A stretch of DNA of 64,000 bases from Qipengyuania sp. JC766 (GCF_040717445.1 NZ_JBFEFL010000001.1:1746001-1810000); one strand, 5' to 3'. Shown: positions 46,844-56,868, numbered from the stretch's first letter. The notes: a model not told the origin generated them from the letters alone. Translations and numbers: made by a program.

Positions 46844-48376
46844 ATGAGCCAAGCATTCAAGACTGTCGACCTTTTCGCCGGACCGGGTGGCCTTGCCGAG
46901 GGGTTTGCGGCGATCAAGGACGAAGAGGGAAGGCGTCCATACCGGATCGCACTGTCAGTGGAGAAGGAACCATCCGCCTTCGCCACACTTCGTTTGCGTT
47001 CATTCTTCCGTCAGTTCGAAAATACTCCCGAAACATACTACGCGTACATCAGCGGGAAGATATCGAAAGACCAATTGGTCGCCGCCCATCCGAGGGAATG
47101 GCAGGCCGCATGTGACGAAACGGCGATGCTCGAACTCGGCACCGAGGAGGCAACAGCCTCGCTGGACCCGATGCTCGACGAGATATCCGCAGAGGCCGCG
47201 ACGGGAACAGTCCTGATCGGTGGCCCGCCATGTCAAGCCTACTCGCTGGTTGGCCGCGCCCGAAATCGCGGCATTCAGGACTACGTTCCAGAAGCAGACC
47301 ACCGCCACTTTCTCTATCGCGAGTACATACGCATCCTGCAGCGACTGGAGCCCGTCGCATTCGTCATGGAGAATGTGAAAGGCATGCTCTCGGCAAAGGT
47401 ATCAGGCGAGAGCATGATCGACCGGATCGTCGAAGATCTGAAAGCTGCTGGAGGAGCGCCGGAAAGTTACATTCTTCTTCCGCTGGTCGCTGATCAGCGT
47501 TCTGGCCATGTGCGACATGTGATCCGTGCGGAAGATTTCGGGGTGCCGCAGGCCCGCCATCGCGTGATCCTCATGGGCATCAGGGCCGATGTTTTCGCCC
47601 GAACAGGAATAGACTTCGAAATGTCACCATCTCTGACCTCGCGACCTACGCGCCGGTCAGTTGCCAGCGTGTTGACTGGAATGCCAAACCTTAGAAGCGG
47701 GCTGAGCAAAACGGCCGACAGCCCGGAGGCATGGCGACAAGCCGTCGTTCGTGCCTTCAAGGATGCCGCAGCAGCATGTCGCCGCGATGGAGGGTGGCTT
47801 GCCGAGGTTGCGCAGCGGCTTGCCGGATATTCTCGCGAGATTGGAGCGGTGACCGACCTGCCACCAAGGTCCAGCACTGTGGTCACTCCGCTCGCTGATA
47901 ACTTCCTCGCTGCATGGCTGGCTGACGACAGGTTGCTCGCATTGCCCAATCATGAAAGTCGCGGCCACATGCAGGGTGACTTGGCGCGGTACGCCTTTGC
48001 AGCGACCTTCGCCGAAGTGTTTGATCGTTCTCCCAAAGCAGACGAGTTTCCCAAGGACCTGGCCCCGAACCATCGAAACTGGAACTCAGGCAAATTCGCC
48101 GACAGGTTCCGTGTTCAGACTTGGAGCAGCCCTTCAACGACAGTGACCAGCCACATTTCGAAAGATGGACACTACTTCATCCATCCCGATCCGAAGCAAT
48201 GCCGCAGTCTGACTGTGCGCGAGGCTGCTCGTCTTCAGACCTTCCCCGACAACTACTTCTTCGAGGGCAATCGCACTCAGCAATATGTGCAGGTCGGCAA
48301 CGCCGTTCCGCCACTGCTGGCCAAGCAGATTGGGGAGTTGCTGTTCGAAATTCTCCGAATGGCGGACGCAAACTGA
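46844..48376 (+). CDS. C5 cytosine DNA methyltransferase (Dcm family)
   Basis: 510 residues. Motif I TVDLFAGPGGLAEGF, motif IV GGPPCQAYSLVGRARN with catalytic C130, motif VI VMENVKGM (E176), motif VIII QARHRVILMG, and motif X YVQVGNAVPPLLAKQ. The target-recognition region lies about residues 260-410 (unusually long), with a specificity I cannot predict. Provides protective methylation for the restriction-type operon that converges on it (AIPR gene starts its end 15 bp away). Vsr is its repair partner. Confidence 0.95.
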   Translation: MSQAFKTVDLFAGPGGLAEGFAAIKDEEGRRPYRIALSVEKEPSAFATLRLRSFFRQFENTPETYYAYISGKISKDQLVAAHPREWQAACDETAMLELGTEEATASLDPMLDEISAEAATGTVLIGGPPCQAYSLVGRARNRGIQDYVPEADHRHFLYREYIRILQRLEPVAFVMENVKGMLSAKVSGESMIDRIVEDLKAAGGAPESYILLPLVADQRSGHVRHVIRAEDFGVPQARHRVILMGIRADVFARTGIDFEMSPSLTSRPTRRSVASVLTGMPNLRSGLSKTADSPEAWRQAVVRAFKDAAAACRRDGGWLAEVAQRLAGYSREIGAVTDLPPRSSTVVTPLADNFLAAWLADDRLLALPNHESRGHMQGDLARYAFAATFAEVFDRSPKADEFPKDLAPNHRNWNSGKFADRFRVQTWSSPSTTVTSHISKDGHYFIHPDPKQCRSLTVREAARLQTFPDNYFFEGNRTQQYVQVGNAVPPLLAKQIGELLFEILRMADAN

Positions 48377-48391
48377 CCGACTGGACGACCG

Positions 48392-50449
48392 TCAGTAGAA
48401 TTCCTCAAGCTTTTCCGCGATAGCCAGTGCGCCAAGAGACTGCTTTTCGCTCGGAACACGGTCGGGCAGGAATGTGCAGGCCGTCAGGATTCCCTGCTCT
48501 CGCCCTGTCAATTTGCTTATCGACCGCCCAAACGCCAGCAACTGCTTCCAGTATTCAGCCCCCTGCATGACAACTTCGCTTTGAGCCTCGATTCCGGATG
48601 TCAGTTCTCGGTCCTTCCGAGCCGATCGCTTGTTGGCTTGCGCGTCAGCCGGATCGATCAGATTGTCCCAGAATTCGGCACCATACTCAACTGAACGTTT
48701 GGCAAGCTCGGCCCAACAGGCCTGCTTCTTCGCCCACTCACTCATGTTCCGGATACCAGCCGGAGGCGCAGTGATGACCGCATTTGCCGCTTCGGCTGCA
48801 TCGAGACAGGCCCGTTCAAGGTTCGAGGGCACGCGCTGAAGAGACCAAACCCGGTCGAGGTCGATTACCTTCTTCTTCAAGTCTGCATCATGGACAACCT
48901 TGGCGAAGGCATAGGTGACGATGTTAGCCCTGTAGCCCCCAGCGTACCATTCCTGCTGTGGCACCAGCTTCTCGAGGTGTCGAAAGATGATGGCCTTGGC
49001 GATCAGCCGCTTGAACCAGACCTCATCATAAGAATCCTTCTTCTTCTCCCAATCGGAGCCAATGAGCTGAGCCAGTTTCCCGAAGTTCTTCTGCGCCCCA
49101 AGGCTGACTTCATGCGGCAGACAGCGGTAGGAATTCTCGAATTTGGCCAGATCAGTCTTTGTGAAGAATTGCGACCGAGGATATTCGGCGTCGAAGCGCT
49201 TTCGATCAGCAACGGAACGGCGTCCACGCTCGTCAGCAAACTGTCCGCGCGCTCGCTCGTAAAACCACTTGGTTTCCCGATACCCTTCGTCACCCGACGG
49301 AGCGAGAATTCGGCGCGAGAACTCCTGAATTTTCACATGGAATGGATGGTTCGCGAAAAAGTCTGCTGCATTGACCTTGTTCTGGCTGTTCGCGAATTGC
49401 GAGATGAGCGGGACGACATCTTCCGCCTGTTCCGGCGGTACGACTGTGAGCTTCATCTGGACAAATACGTCCTTCAGCTGTTCCGGCGCAAGCTTCCTTG
49501 CCGCGTGGATCGAAGCCGTGGTCTGCCCGCCGTTCACGATCTGGAAGTTGTTTGCGGACATCAGGAGCAGGCCCTCTCCCATGTCGGCAATTTCCACGGA
49601 CTCTGCAGTGGCTGTCAGTCCGTTGTTGTAGGAAAAGAACATGCTGGGATCGTCACGGATCGTGTCGCGTATGCCGCGATTGACCTTGTTGCGTGCCTGC
49701 AGAAAGCTTCGCACGTTGGCTTCAAGCAATCTTGCGCCCCACTTTTCGTAAATCTCCGCGAGCTGCACCCCGGGAATTACTGCGATATAGCTTTCCAATG
49801 GTGCGCCATCGTAGGAAGCCTTGAGGACAGGAACTGGTTCGCCAAAGGATTCGGCAAAGTCGACGATCAGGTCTTCCCGCGTCTGGCCTGACGACTCGAA
49901 GCGATAAATGCGCGCTAGGTCCCACACATTTGAGGTGACCGGAATTCCGCCAATATTGCCGACAGGTTGCGCATCAGTCCGAGCCTTGTTGATCCGATTG
50001 GTTACGAGGATGAGCTTGATCTTGTTGATCTGCTTCCATGCCCGGGCAATCAGGTCGCTCAGGACAAAACCGTTGCTCGTCTCTTCCAGCCCCTCGCGGA
50101 AGTCGCGTGTTTTCGCGGCAATGACAAACTCGACAAGCCGCTTGAGAAGACGGCTGATTTCAGTCTTGTCGATTGACTGGGGTTCATCGGCGACAGTGAA
50201 ATCGCAGACAAGGACGCTCAATACGCCCTCTTCATCTGTCGGGTCCCACGCGTATGCATCTACCTGGACGGCTTTCGCACCGAACTTTCCCTCGAAATAG
50301 CACTGCGAGAGCGAGGAGACCTCTCCAGCTTCATCGAGGACATCAGCAATCTTGTCGAGAAATGCTTCACTTGTGATGAGGCCCATCGCATCTGCATCAC
50401 CCTGAATTTCTGCGATAAGCTGACGGTGGTATTCGTTCAGTTCGTCCAC
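48392..50449 (-). CDS. AIPR family protein (abortive infection phage resistance)
   Basis: 685 residues from GTG 50449. N-terminal segment with acidic residues (VQVDAYAWDPTDEEG), then the AIPR core: ANVRSFLQARNKVNRGIRDT, SMFFSYNNGLTATAESVE and FQIVNGGQTTASIHAARKLA, followed by SQNKVNAADFFANHPFHVKI. AIPR proteins were named for plasmid-borne phage-abortive systems. The N-terminal part may have a restriction-endonuclease-like fold. Last gene of the MORC-like/Z1/DUF4420/AIPR operon, its start overlapping the DUF4420 stop by 13 bp. Confidence 0.88.
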   Translation of the reverse strand: MDELNEYHRQLIAEIQGDADAMGLITSEAFLDKIADVLDEAGEVSSLSQCYFEGKFGAKAVQVDAYAWDPTDEEGVLSVLVCDFTVADEPQSIDKTEISRLLKRLVEFVIAAKTRDFREGLEETSNGFVLSDLIARAWKQINKIKLILVTNRINKARTDAQPVGNIGGIPVTSNVWDLARIYRFESSGQTREDLIVDFAESFGEPVPVLKASYDGAPLESYIAVIPGVQLAEIYEKWGARLLEANVRSFLQARNKVNRGIRDTIRDDPSMFFSYNNGLTATAESVEIADMGEGLLLMSANNFQIVNGGQTTASIHAARKLAPEQLKDVFVQMKLTVVPPEQAEDVVPLISQFANSQNKVNAADFFANHPFHVKIQEFSRRILAPSGDEGYRETKWFYERARGQFADERGRRSVADRKRFDAEYPRSQFFTKTDLAKFENSYRCLPHEVSLGAQKNFGKLAQLIGSDWEKKKDSYDEVWFKRLIAKAIIFRHLEKLVPQQEWYAGGYRANIVTYAFAKVVHDADLKKKVIDLDRVWSLQRVPSNLERACLDAAEAANAVITAPPAGIRNMSEWAKKQACWAELAKRSVEYGAEFWDNLIDPADAQANKRSARKDRELTSGIEAQSEVVMQGAEYWKQLLAFGRSISKLTGREQGILTACTFLPDRVPSEKQSLGALAIAEKLEEFY

Positions 50450-51420
50450 GAACCGTTCCTCTCGACGATCAGGTGATCCAGCGAATCCGGCTCGACTGCG
50501 AAATCCGAGCAGGCATCGAGACTGATACTGTATCGTACTGCGGAGACGCCCAAAGGCGGCGGGTTCGAGATTCTTGGGAAGCCTTCGACAACTTCAAAAT
50601 GCAAGCTTTTGCCCACGTTCCAGCGCCGGTCGGAATAGTCGTCCTCGAAATCAAAGCCGGTGGACATGATTGCCTCTTCCCAGAGCGAATATGCTTCCGG
50701 GTCGGCGACGGCATACAGTTTCTCGACCTCAGTGACATAATCGGTCAGCGTCAGACCATTCGGCTTCACGACTGCATCGATTGCGCTGACAACGAGGAAC
50801 AGCCGGCAACCGTCCACATCCGATAGCTGATCTTCGGAGGAAATCTGTACGAAGGGTTTCGCCGCCCCGCGACGCGCCTTCACTTCCACAAGGCACCCGT
50901 CGAGTTCGAAATCCTTCGAAGATCCGAGGGGTCCCTTCCACGCTTCGATAGCCGCCCGCGGTCCGATCAGGTCTATCAGATGCTGGAGAAACTGGAGTTC
51001 GCCCATCAGCCCCCGCTGTTCTTCCAGCGAAAGCAAGCCACTCTTGCCGCCTCGTAGAAGGTGGTGCCAGCGCAGCGTGCGCCGGATCGAGCGATTCAGG
51101 GCATCGCTATTGTCGCCTCCCTGCTCTCCCGCATGCACGATATCCCTGCAAAGGCTCCCGAAGAGCTCCCGTTGCTCTTCATCCCTGAGCAGCAGGACCA
51201 GCGATTTGTGACCTGCAACATCTCGGTAAGTCAGATCGAGCGAACGCAACTTCGGAAGCGGCTTGATCTCGGCTGTATCTGCCGCCAGCCGCAACAGAAG
51301 GCCGGGCTCCGATTTACCCGAAATTATCCAGAAGAAGTCATGATTGTTGCCCGGATTGACCCTTCGAGCATCAATGCCCCCCGCGCTCAACCCATCCCAG
51401 GGGTCGTCATTCCTCGTCAT
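50437..51420 (-). CDS. PD-(D/E)XK motif protein (DUF4420)
   Basis: 327 residues from ATG 51420 (51444 is an alternative). The family's nuclease core: LMGELQFLQHLIDLIGPRAA (helix with conserved Glu), GSSKDFELDGCLVEVKARRG (catalytic D...EVK), FVQISSEDQLSDVDGCRLFL. DUF4420 proteins are predicted restriction endonucleases of multi-gene R-M systems with Z1 helicases. It overlaps Z1 (14 bp) and AIPR (13 bp), so expression is coupled. Likely cleaves unmodified DNA. Confidence 0.87.
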   Translation of the reverse strand: MTRNDDPWDGLSAGGIDARRVNPGNNHDFFWIISGKSEPGLLLRLAADTAEIKPLPKLRSLDLTYRDVAGHKSLVLLLRDEEQRELFGSLCRDIVHAGEQGGDNSDALNRSIRRTLRWHHLLRGGKSGLLSLEEQRGLMGELQFLQHLIDLIGPRAAIEAWKGPLGSSKDFELDGCLVEVKARRGAAKPFVQISSEDQLSDVDGCRLFLVVSAIDAVVKPNGLTLTDYVTEVEKLYAVADPEAYSLWEEAIMSTGFDFEDDYSDRRWNVGKSLHFEVVEGFPRISNPPPLGVSAVRYSISLDACSDFAVEPDSLDHLIVERNGSWTN

Positions 51421-54163
51421 CGGGCGCGCCCTCATCGCTGTCATCTTCGCCGAAGAGTTCGCGAAGCTTGGTAGTGTTCAGGATATACTCGACCTTCTGG
51501 TCGGGTCGGGCCGATGGCGGGAAGCTGATCCCCCAGCCGACTACGGGCTTGTCAGGAAGTCTGTGGTGGTCGGTGTCATCGACGCCGTCCTTCTTGATCG
51601 AGACGTTGAAGAGCATGAACAGCGGACGCTCGCGGCGAGCCCGATATACTCGATCCGGGAAATTGACCTTGGCATCTGCGCCAAGGTTTCTCTCTTCCCG
51701 ATAGTCCGCTTCGGCCTGGTGAACGCGATCAGGCGAAAGACCCGCCTTTTCCATGCCTCGCGAAGCCACACGAGCACTCGATCCACTGATTGTCAGGATG
51801 TTGTTGGCAAGATCGTCAGGACCGATCGAACGATTGATCGGATTGATATTCCACCCGTCAATTTCGAGTGGTTCGGCCTCATCCGAGGATTTGAGGGACG
51901 CCAGAAGGATATCCCATTCCGACATTTCTTCGTTACGCCGCGCGTCGATGTATCTGCGGATGGGGTCAGTAGCCGAGAGTACGGAGTCCGGATGATTCTC
52001 GAAATCACGAAGGAAATCATCGACGACCTCGAATGGCACCCCAGAGAGAAGCTGACCACCGGAGACTTGCTGCGCACTTTCGGGCGCATGGCCATTCCGC
52101 GAAAGTGAAGCCAAGAACCTGTCGCGCACTTTCCGGTTGTGATTGAGAGCAGCTTCTCCCGCTCCAAGTCGCGTCGTTTCCACGAAATTGTTGGATAGGC
52201 CAACCATCAGGTGCTTCTGACCTGAGCCCATCTTGTTTCTGGCTGTGACCATCAGCGCACTTGGGTGACTGCGCACCGCGAGACCGAATTGTTCCGGCGT
52301 GGCATTTGCGCGTTCCATCTTCTTCAGCTCCAGCTGCAACTCCTCGGTGGCTTCTGCTATGTGAGCGTACCAGGATGATGCCTCGCGAAGCATCCAGATG
52401 CGGCAGAGGTCTTCGTAGTTCTGCCGGTAACCGAACCATCGGCCCATCTGCATCAAGGTGTCGTACATCAACGAGTTGCGCAGGAAATAGGACACGGTCA
52501 GCCCTTCGAGCGTGAGGCCGCGCGAAAGCGAGAATCCGCCGACCGCAATAACGGTCAGGCCATTCTCACCGCCAGCTTCATAATCGAGGCTCTCTGAGGA
52601 GGATGAATTCACTGCCGTGACGGTTGCCGAAGCAACCACCGGAAGCAGGTTCTCGCGGACATCATCCCATTCGGGCCACGCATCCCGATATTCGTCCTCC
52701 CAGCAACGTTTCAGTTCGGCAATCTCGGGGTTGTTGTCGGCGTCGAACTTCGCACCATCAACTCGAACCGCGTCCTCGATGGCCTTCAAGTGCTGATGCA
52801 ATCTGTTGCGCAGAAGGTTCTGGATGCCGGTGAAGCGAGATGCGTTTACGAGCATGGACGCGTGCTGGTTCTTCTGACCTCGCAGATTCCTGATTGCGCG
52901 GGCCACGATGAAGCACCGGAGCGCATAGAGCATGCTTTCCGGCACGGCAGTGATGTCGTGATCGATCTTGTGCTTGACCGGGAGCAGATCGCCATTGTCG
53001 TCGATGTAGCGCAGGAACTGCGGCCTCTCGCCATCATCATCAGGGATGCCGTCGATGAAGACCTTTCGCGCACCGAAGTAGTTGGTGGGCGCATCGAGCC
53101 CGATGATGAAATGCCTCGGGAAAAGGTCCTGCTTGTAAACCTCGTCATCAGAGTCAGGGTCGATGAAGATATTGGCGAAGGGGGTGGCCGTGTAGCCGAC
53201 GTAGCAACTTCTCTGGAAAAGCCCCAGAAGGTCCCTGATCTGTCCATTGATGCGCGATACTTCGTCCCGACCATACTGGATGTTGATGGAGGCATTGTCG
53301 GCTTCGTCGTCAATCAGGAGCATGGGTTGATCGACCATCTCCGAATACCGACCTGTGCTGTGCTCACGGAGCCAATCAATGAGGTTCGAAAGAGTGCGGT
53401 AGTTCTTTTTGATCACCAAAACGACTGGGACAGAATACGACCCGATTTCGCTCGTGTTGGTCGTGGCCGTACCCTTGTTGAAGTCCCGGAGTGTAGTGGT
53501 CAGACTGACCGGAGAACGCCTGTGATCGAACGTGCCAACACCGATGTATCTAGGGCGATTGCGGGTTTCTGCCATCTCAAGGCGCCCGGTGTCTCGCCCA
53601 ATAAATCCCTCATCGATCCTTGCTTGTGTTTGGTTGCGTAGATTATTGTGGATGCCTGCGATGACCACGATCAGGCGGTATCCTGCATCAGCAGCCTTGC
53701 AGACCAATCCGGTATAGTTCGCTGTCTTACCACTCTGAACGTGGCCGACGACCATTCCCTTGCGATCCCATGCCGTGCGGTCGCTAGGATTGCCCATTCG
53801 GTCCAGAATGCGATCGGTGACATGGTCGGTCGAAGTGACGACATCCTTGGGTAAGCGCTTCTGTTCGAGCAGCTTTCTGTACCTGTTCCAGTAGTACGGT
53901 TCGATCAGACCATCGGCTCGAGCATCACTCAGCCAAGGCTTGAAGTCGGTTTCACCGATGACCGCGCCAATTCCCATGCTGATGCCGATGCGCTCTTCGA
54001 GCTCACGCGCAAGAAGCTCGGCGTCTTCGTCGGTCACTTCGGAAAAGATCGGCAGAATCCGGACCGTTGCTATCGTCTCGCGAATGCTTTCCTCAGTTGG
54101 CCTGTCTTGGCTGGCAATGAGCTGGGAAACCATTCCATCGAGTTGCGCGACCTTGTCAGTCAT
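51407..54163 (-). CDS. Z1-domain superfamily II helicase/ATPase
   Basis: 918 residues from ATG 54163; the frame open to 54286 is antisense to the ATPase's 3' end. Walker A GHVQSGKT (140-147), Walker B LLIDDEAD (D286-E287), CYVGYTATPFANIF (helicase motif III-like) and MQMGRWFGYR (motif VI-like), the pattern of Z1 proteins. The long C-terminus (about 600-918) is unassigned. Predicted to translocate or remodel DNA for the nuclease partner. The start overlaps the MORC-like ATPase stop by 8 bp. Confidence 0.9.
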   Translation of the reverse strand: MTDKVAQLDGMVSQLIASQDRPTEESIRETIATVRILPIFSEVTDEDAELLARELEERIGISMGIGAVIGETDFKPWLSDARADGLIEPYYWNRYRKLLEQKRLPKDVVTSTDHVTDRILDRMGNPSDRTAWDRKGMVVGHVQSGKTANYTGLVCKAADAGYRLIVVIAGIHNNLRNQTQARIDEGFIGRDTGRLEMAETRNRPRYIGVGTFDHRRSPVSLTTTLRDFNKGTATTNTSEIGSYSVPVVLVIKKNYRTLSNLIDWLREHSTGRYSEMVDQPMLLIDDEADNASINIQYGRDEVSRINGQIRDLLGLFQRSCYVGYTATPFANIFIDPDSDDEVYKQDLFPRHFIIGLDAPTNYFGARKVFIDGIPDDDGERPQFLRYIDDNGDLLPVKHKIDHDITAVPESMLYALRCFIVARAIRNLRGQKNQHASMLVNASRFTGIQNLLRNRLHQHLKAIEDAVRVDGAKFDADNNPEIAELKRCWEDEYRDAWPEWDDVRENLLPVVASATVTAVNSSSSESLDYEAGGENGLTVIAVGGFSLSRGLTLEGLTVSYFLRNSLMYDTLMQMGRWFGYRQNYEDLCRIWMLREASSWYAHIAEATEELQLELKKMERANATPEQFGLAVRSHPSALMVTARNKMGSGQKHLMVGLSNNFVETTRLGAGEAALNHNRKVRDRFLASLSRNGHAPESAQQVSGGQLLSGVPFEVVDDFLRDFENHPDSVLSATDPIRRYIDARRNEEMSEWDILLASLKSSDEAEPLEIDGWNINPINRSIGPDDLANNILTISGSSARVASRGMEKAGLSPDRVHQAEADYREERNLGADAKVNFPDRVYRARRERPLFMLFNVSIKKDGVDDTDHHRLPDKPVVGWGISFPPSARPDQKVEYILNTTKLRELFGEDDSDEGAPDDEE

Positions 54164-55670
54164 TCCAATCGATCCCCTCGAGAACTTCACCGACCACATT
54201 CCGCGCGATTGCGGCAGCCGACTTGAACGGCTCGATCTGACAGAGGATTTCCGTAATTCGCTCTCTGTCGGTGCCTTGCTCGACAAGCCTCGGGATCATC
54301 GCCTCGGCGAGTTGCCGTAGTGACTGTTCATCTGCATCCTCGGCTCTCACGTCTTCGGGGGAGCCAGCGAAGTCCGAATGCAGCGATGCCACCGGGACCG
54401 ACGAGCCGATCAGTCCGATGAGGTTCGCGAAATCCGACTGCAGATCAGTTGGCAGTTTCTCCGAGAAGTCGGCGAAAACCGGGTGAGCCAGGTCCGGACG
54501 ATAGATGATGGAACCATCTCGCTGGATGCGCTGCCAGACCGGGAAATACTCGTTGTCCACGAGCTTCTTCCCTCGGCGCTGGTAGGTGCGCTTTGACGTT
54601 ACGGCCAGCCGTTCAACGAGCAGTCGCATCCTTTCACGAACAGCAGGAGGCAACTGCGCCGATGCCTTCTTCACATCGATCTTCCAGTCGGAATCCATCG
54701 TGTTCGGAATATCGACGCGGATACGGCACAGCTTGGTCAACTCGGTCTGCCTCGCCATCCCGAGCCAGCTTCCGGCAATGATCAGACGTCTGCCTCGATA
54801 GACATAGAACCCCTGTGTTCGCAGGTGTCCTTCAGGACCACCCAGGTCATTCCAGTCGGCGGTCGGGATTTCCTTGTGGTGCGGAAGCGTGAAGCTCTGA
54901 AACTCGACATATCCATTCTTGAGTTCAAGCCGGTCCGGCCTGTCGGCTTGATGCTTGGGGAATTTGGTGCCGAACGGATCAAGGGCGTCGAGCTTTCTGC
55001 CGTTCAGCCTTATTTCGAGCGGTGGCTTGTCTTCTGTCATGAAGCGATGGAACACCAGCCTGATGTGGCGTTCGGCTTCTGCCAGCAGACGATTGATATG
55101 TTCCGCGCGCTTTCTCTGATCGTTCTCTATTCCGCCCGAAAGCCTGTCCAGCGATCGCCAGACCACCAGCGTTCCCCGTTCCCCAAGCCTATCGCTCCAG
55201 GGAATGTCTGACAGGTTGTCGTGAAGCTCGATTTCCCACTTGTTGGTTCGCGATACCTCATCGAGGTCCCAGGTCGCGGCGGAAGTCGCGCCATTCTTTC
55301 GGGTCAGGACAGTCAATCGCTTGCACTGGGAGAAGCTGGCGCTTTTCATTCCCAGCCCGAAGCGTCCAAGATCGCCCGAGGCACGATCATCGAGCGGATT
55401 GCTGCTGCCGGGTCGCATCGCCTCGACGAGCTCGTCCAGGGTCATACCCCAGCCGTCGTCGAGGACAGCAATCGCCGGTTCAATCGCATTCGTTTCGGAC
55501 AGTATTTCGATTTTCCGCGCACCAGCGGTTATCGAGTTATCCATGATGTCGGCAAGTGCCGTTTCCGAGGAATAGCCAATATCTCGCAAGCTCTGGATGA
55601 GCGATGCCGCGTGAGGAGTCGCATCCGCAGTCCTGCGCGGGATTGAAATTTGGAGCGGCTCAGAGGGCAT
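54156..55670 (-). CDS. MORC/MutL-like GHKL ATPase (paraMORC)
   Basis: 504 residues. GHKL motifs: ALADIMDNSITAGARKIEI with N45 and Asp41 where MutL has its catalytic Glu; VLDDGWGM (D72); GDLGRFGLGMKSAS (G-loop, K109). An S5-like region follows (about 190-320), then LVERLAVTSKRTYQRRGKKL. Prokaryotic MORC/paraMORC proteins were predicted to work in restriction-modification systems with helicases and nucleases, probably forming an ATP-driven DNA clamp. First gene of the minus-strand operon. Confidence 0.88.
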   Translation of the reverse strand: MPSEPLQISIPRRTADATPHAASLIQSLRDIGYSSETALADIMDNSITAGARKIEILSETNAIEPAIAVLDDGWGMTLDELVEAMRPGSSNPLDDRASGDLGRFGLGMKSASFSQCKRLTVLTRKNGATSAATWDLDEVSRTNKWEIELHDNLSDIPWSDRLGERGTLVVWRSLDRLSGGIENDQRKRAEHINRLLAEAERHIRLVFHRFMTEDKPPLEIRLNGRKLDALDPFGTKFPKHQADRPDRLELKNGYVEFQSFTLPHHKEIPTADWNDLGGPEGHLRTQGFYVYRGRRLIIAGSWLGMARQTELTKLCRIRVDIPNTMDSDWKIDVKKASAQLPPAVRERMRLLVERLAVTSKRTYQRRGKKLVDNEYFPVWQRIQRDGSIIYRPDLAHPVFADFSEKLPTDLQSDFANLIGLIGSSVPVASLHSDFAGSPEDVRAEDADEQSLRQLAEAMIPRLVEQGTDRERITEILCQIEPFKSAAAIARNVVGEVLEGIDWND

Positions 55671-56299
55671 GGATTCTCGTGTAATTCATAAAGTGACCAA
55701 GATGTTATAGGGATTGACTTCTTAAGCAACATTCATCGGCGCCTAATTCCATCATCGATGGTTCGCCTGATCACAAGCCAGATCGGATAAGGTTGCAGGC
55801 AGTAAACGGAGCGCTGCCCTTGCGGGCGACCTGCTCTATCCGCTGATGCGGACCGGGCCTGTAGTCCCGTCCCATCCGGGTGACGATCAGGAGCGATCGG
55901 AAGCGGAGCGGGAATTCCTGATGGACGCGCTCTGTCCCGCATGTCCTGCGGTCATGCTCCTGAGGGCGCGGCGTTACTGAGCTAACCCGCAGGCACTCTT
56001 GCCTCTCTCATTGCCGGACGCCCGCTGGCGCACTGATCGCGCGCGCAGGACCCCCGTCGGCTTCGCGCCGTTGCAAGGGTGCCGATCTTTCTGGATCGCC
56101 GGGCGATCCCTGGCGGGAACACCAAAGGCTTTGCCCTCTCGTTCCCGAAACCGGAAGTAGACGCCCCCGTGTGGCGGGCTGTGCCCGCTGGCCCGCGCCA
56201 GGGCATCGATTCCGGTTTTCCCTCTCCCTCCCATCCTCGCCGGAAGGCAGGCCGCATGCCGCGTGTCGGATGCGGCTTTCAGCCGAAGGAGGGCAGAAA
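55671..56299. other. 629-bp stretch between the defence operon and the next backbone genes
   Basis: Contains a 44-codon frame on the plus strand (55846-55980, with a CPACP motif) that has no clear ribosome site and is not trusted as a gene. An inverted repeat GCCGCAT...ATGCGGC (56251-56257 and 56270-56276, 12-base loop) stands 24 bp before the next gene and may be regulatory. The promoter of the MORC-like operon should lie near 55700 on the complement. Confidence 0.4.
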
Positions 56300-56488
56300 A
56301 TGGGTGACCTGATATTGAACTATCGGGCTTGCGGAGCCGAGTGCCGCGAGGACTGGTTGCGGATGCTGGCCAATGAGAATGGCCTGCCGTTTGGGACGGT
56401 ACGGCGGCTTGCCGAGGAGCTGGGCGAGCGGGAGGATTTTGGCGAGCTGGTTCACATTTGCGAATGCGGCGGGAGGGCGGTGCAATGA
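56300..56488 (+). CDS. Small backbone protein, unknown function
   Basis: 62 residues from ATG with a strong site (GGAGGG). Sequence starts MGDLILNYRACGAECREDWL, then a helical part (ENGLPFGTVRRLAEELGERE) and LVHICECGG, with two Cys-containing ends that could bind metal. Overlaps the DUF3768 gene by ATGA. Confidence 0.7.
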   Translation: MGDLILNYRACGAECREDWLRMLANENGLPFGTVRRLAEELGEREDFGELVHICECGGRAVQ

Positions 56489-56868
56489 CCACTGGCGCCC
56501 TTTCCCGCAGTGAGCGGATTGCCCGGCTCAATGATAGGGCACGGCAGGCGATGGGCCTTGCCTGTGTTGCTGTGGGGACCGAGGGATTCCGGGCCTTGCC
56601 CGATGAGGATCAGTCGCGGGTGCGCGAGCTGGTCGAAACCTTCGACGCATTCACGCCGGACAATGATCCTTATGGCGAGCGCGATTTCGGGGCGATATAT
56701 CAGGATGGCGATGGTCGCTGGACGACGACGCGACCGGCGCGCTCTGCCGAAACCGTGTTCTGGAAGATCGACGCCTACGACCGCGATTTGCAGTTTGGCA
56801 GTGAGGACCCTGCCAATCCTGCCGTTACCCGGCGGGTGCTGACAATGATGCTGGCATCGGAATACTGA
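56485..56868 (+). CDS. DUF3768 family protein
   Basis: 127 residues from ATG 56485 (GGGAGGGCGG upstream). Matches the DUF3768 pattern: SERIARLNDRARQAMGLACV, FDAFTPDNDPYGERDFGAIY and a C-terminal ETVFWKIDAYDRDLQFGSED. The family is common on alphaproteobacterial plasmids and integrated elements; function unknown. Cotranscribed with the 62-residue gene. Confidence 0.8.
   Translation: MTTGALSRSERIARLNDRARQAMGLACVAVGTEGFRALPDEDQSRVRELVETFDAFTPDNDPYGERDFGAIYQDGDGRWTTTRPARSAETVFWKIDAYDRDLQFGSEDPANPAVTRRVLTMMLASEY

Noticed and set aside
55846-55980. 44-codon plus-strand frame with CPACP
   Set aside because: No ribosome site or recognisable family; too short to support.
55974-56531. 185-codon minus-strand frame
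   Set aside because: Covers two well-supported plus-strand genes with strong ribosome sites.
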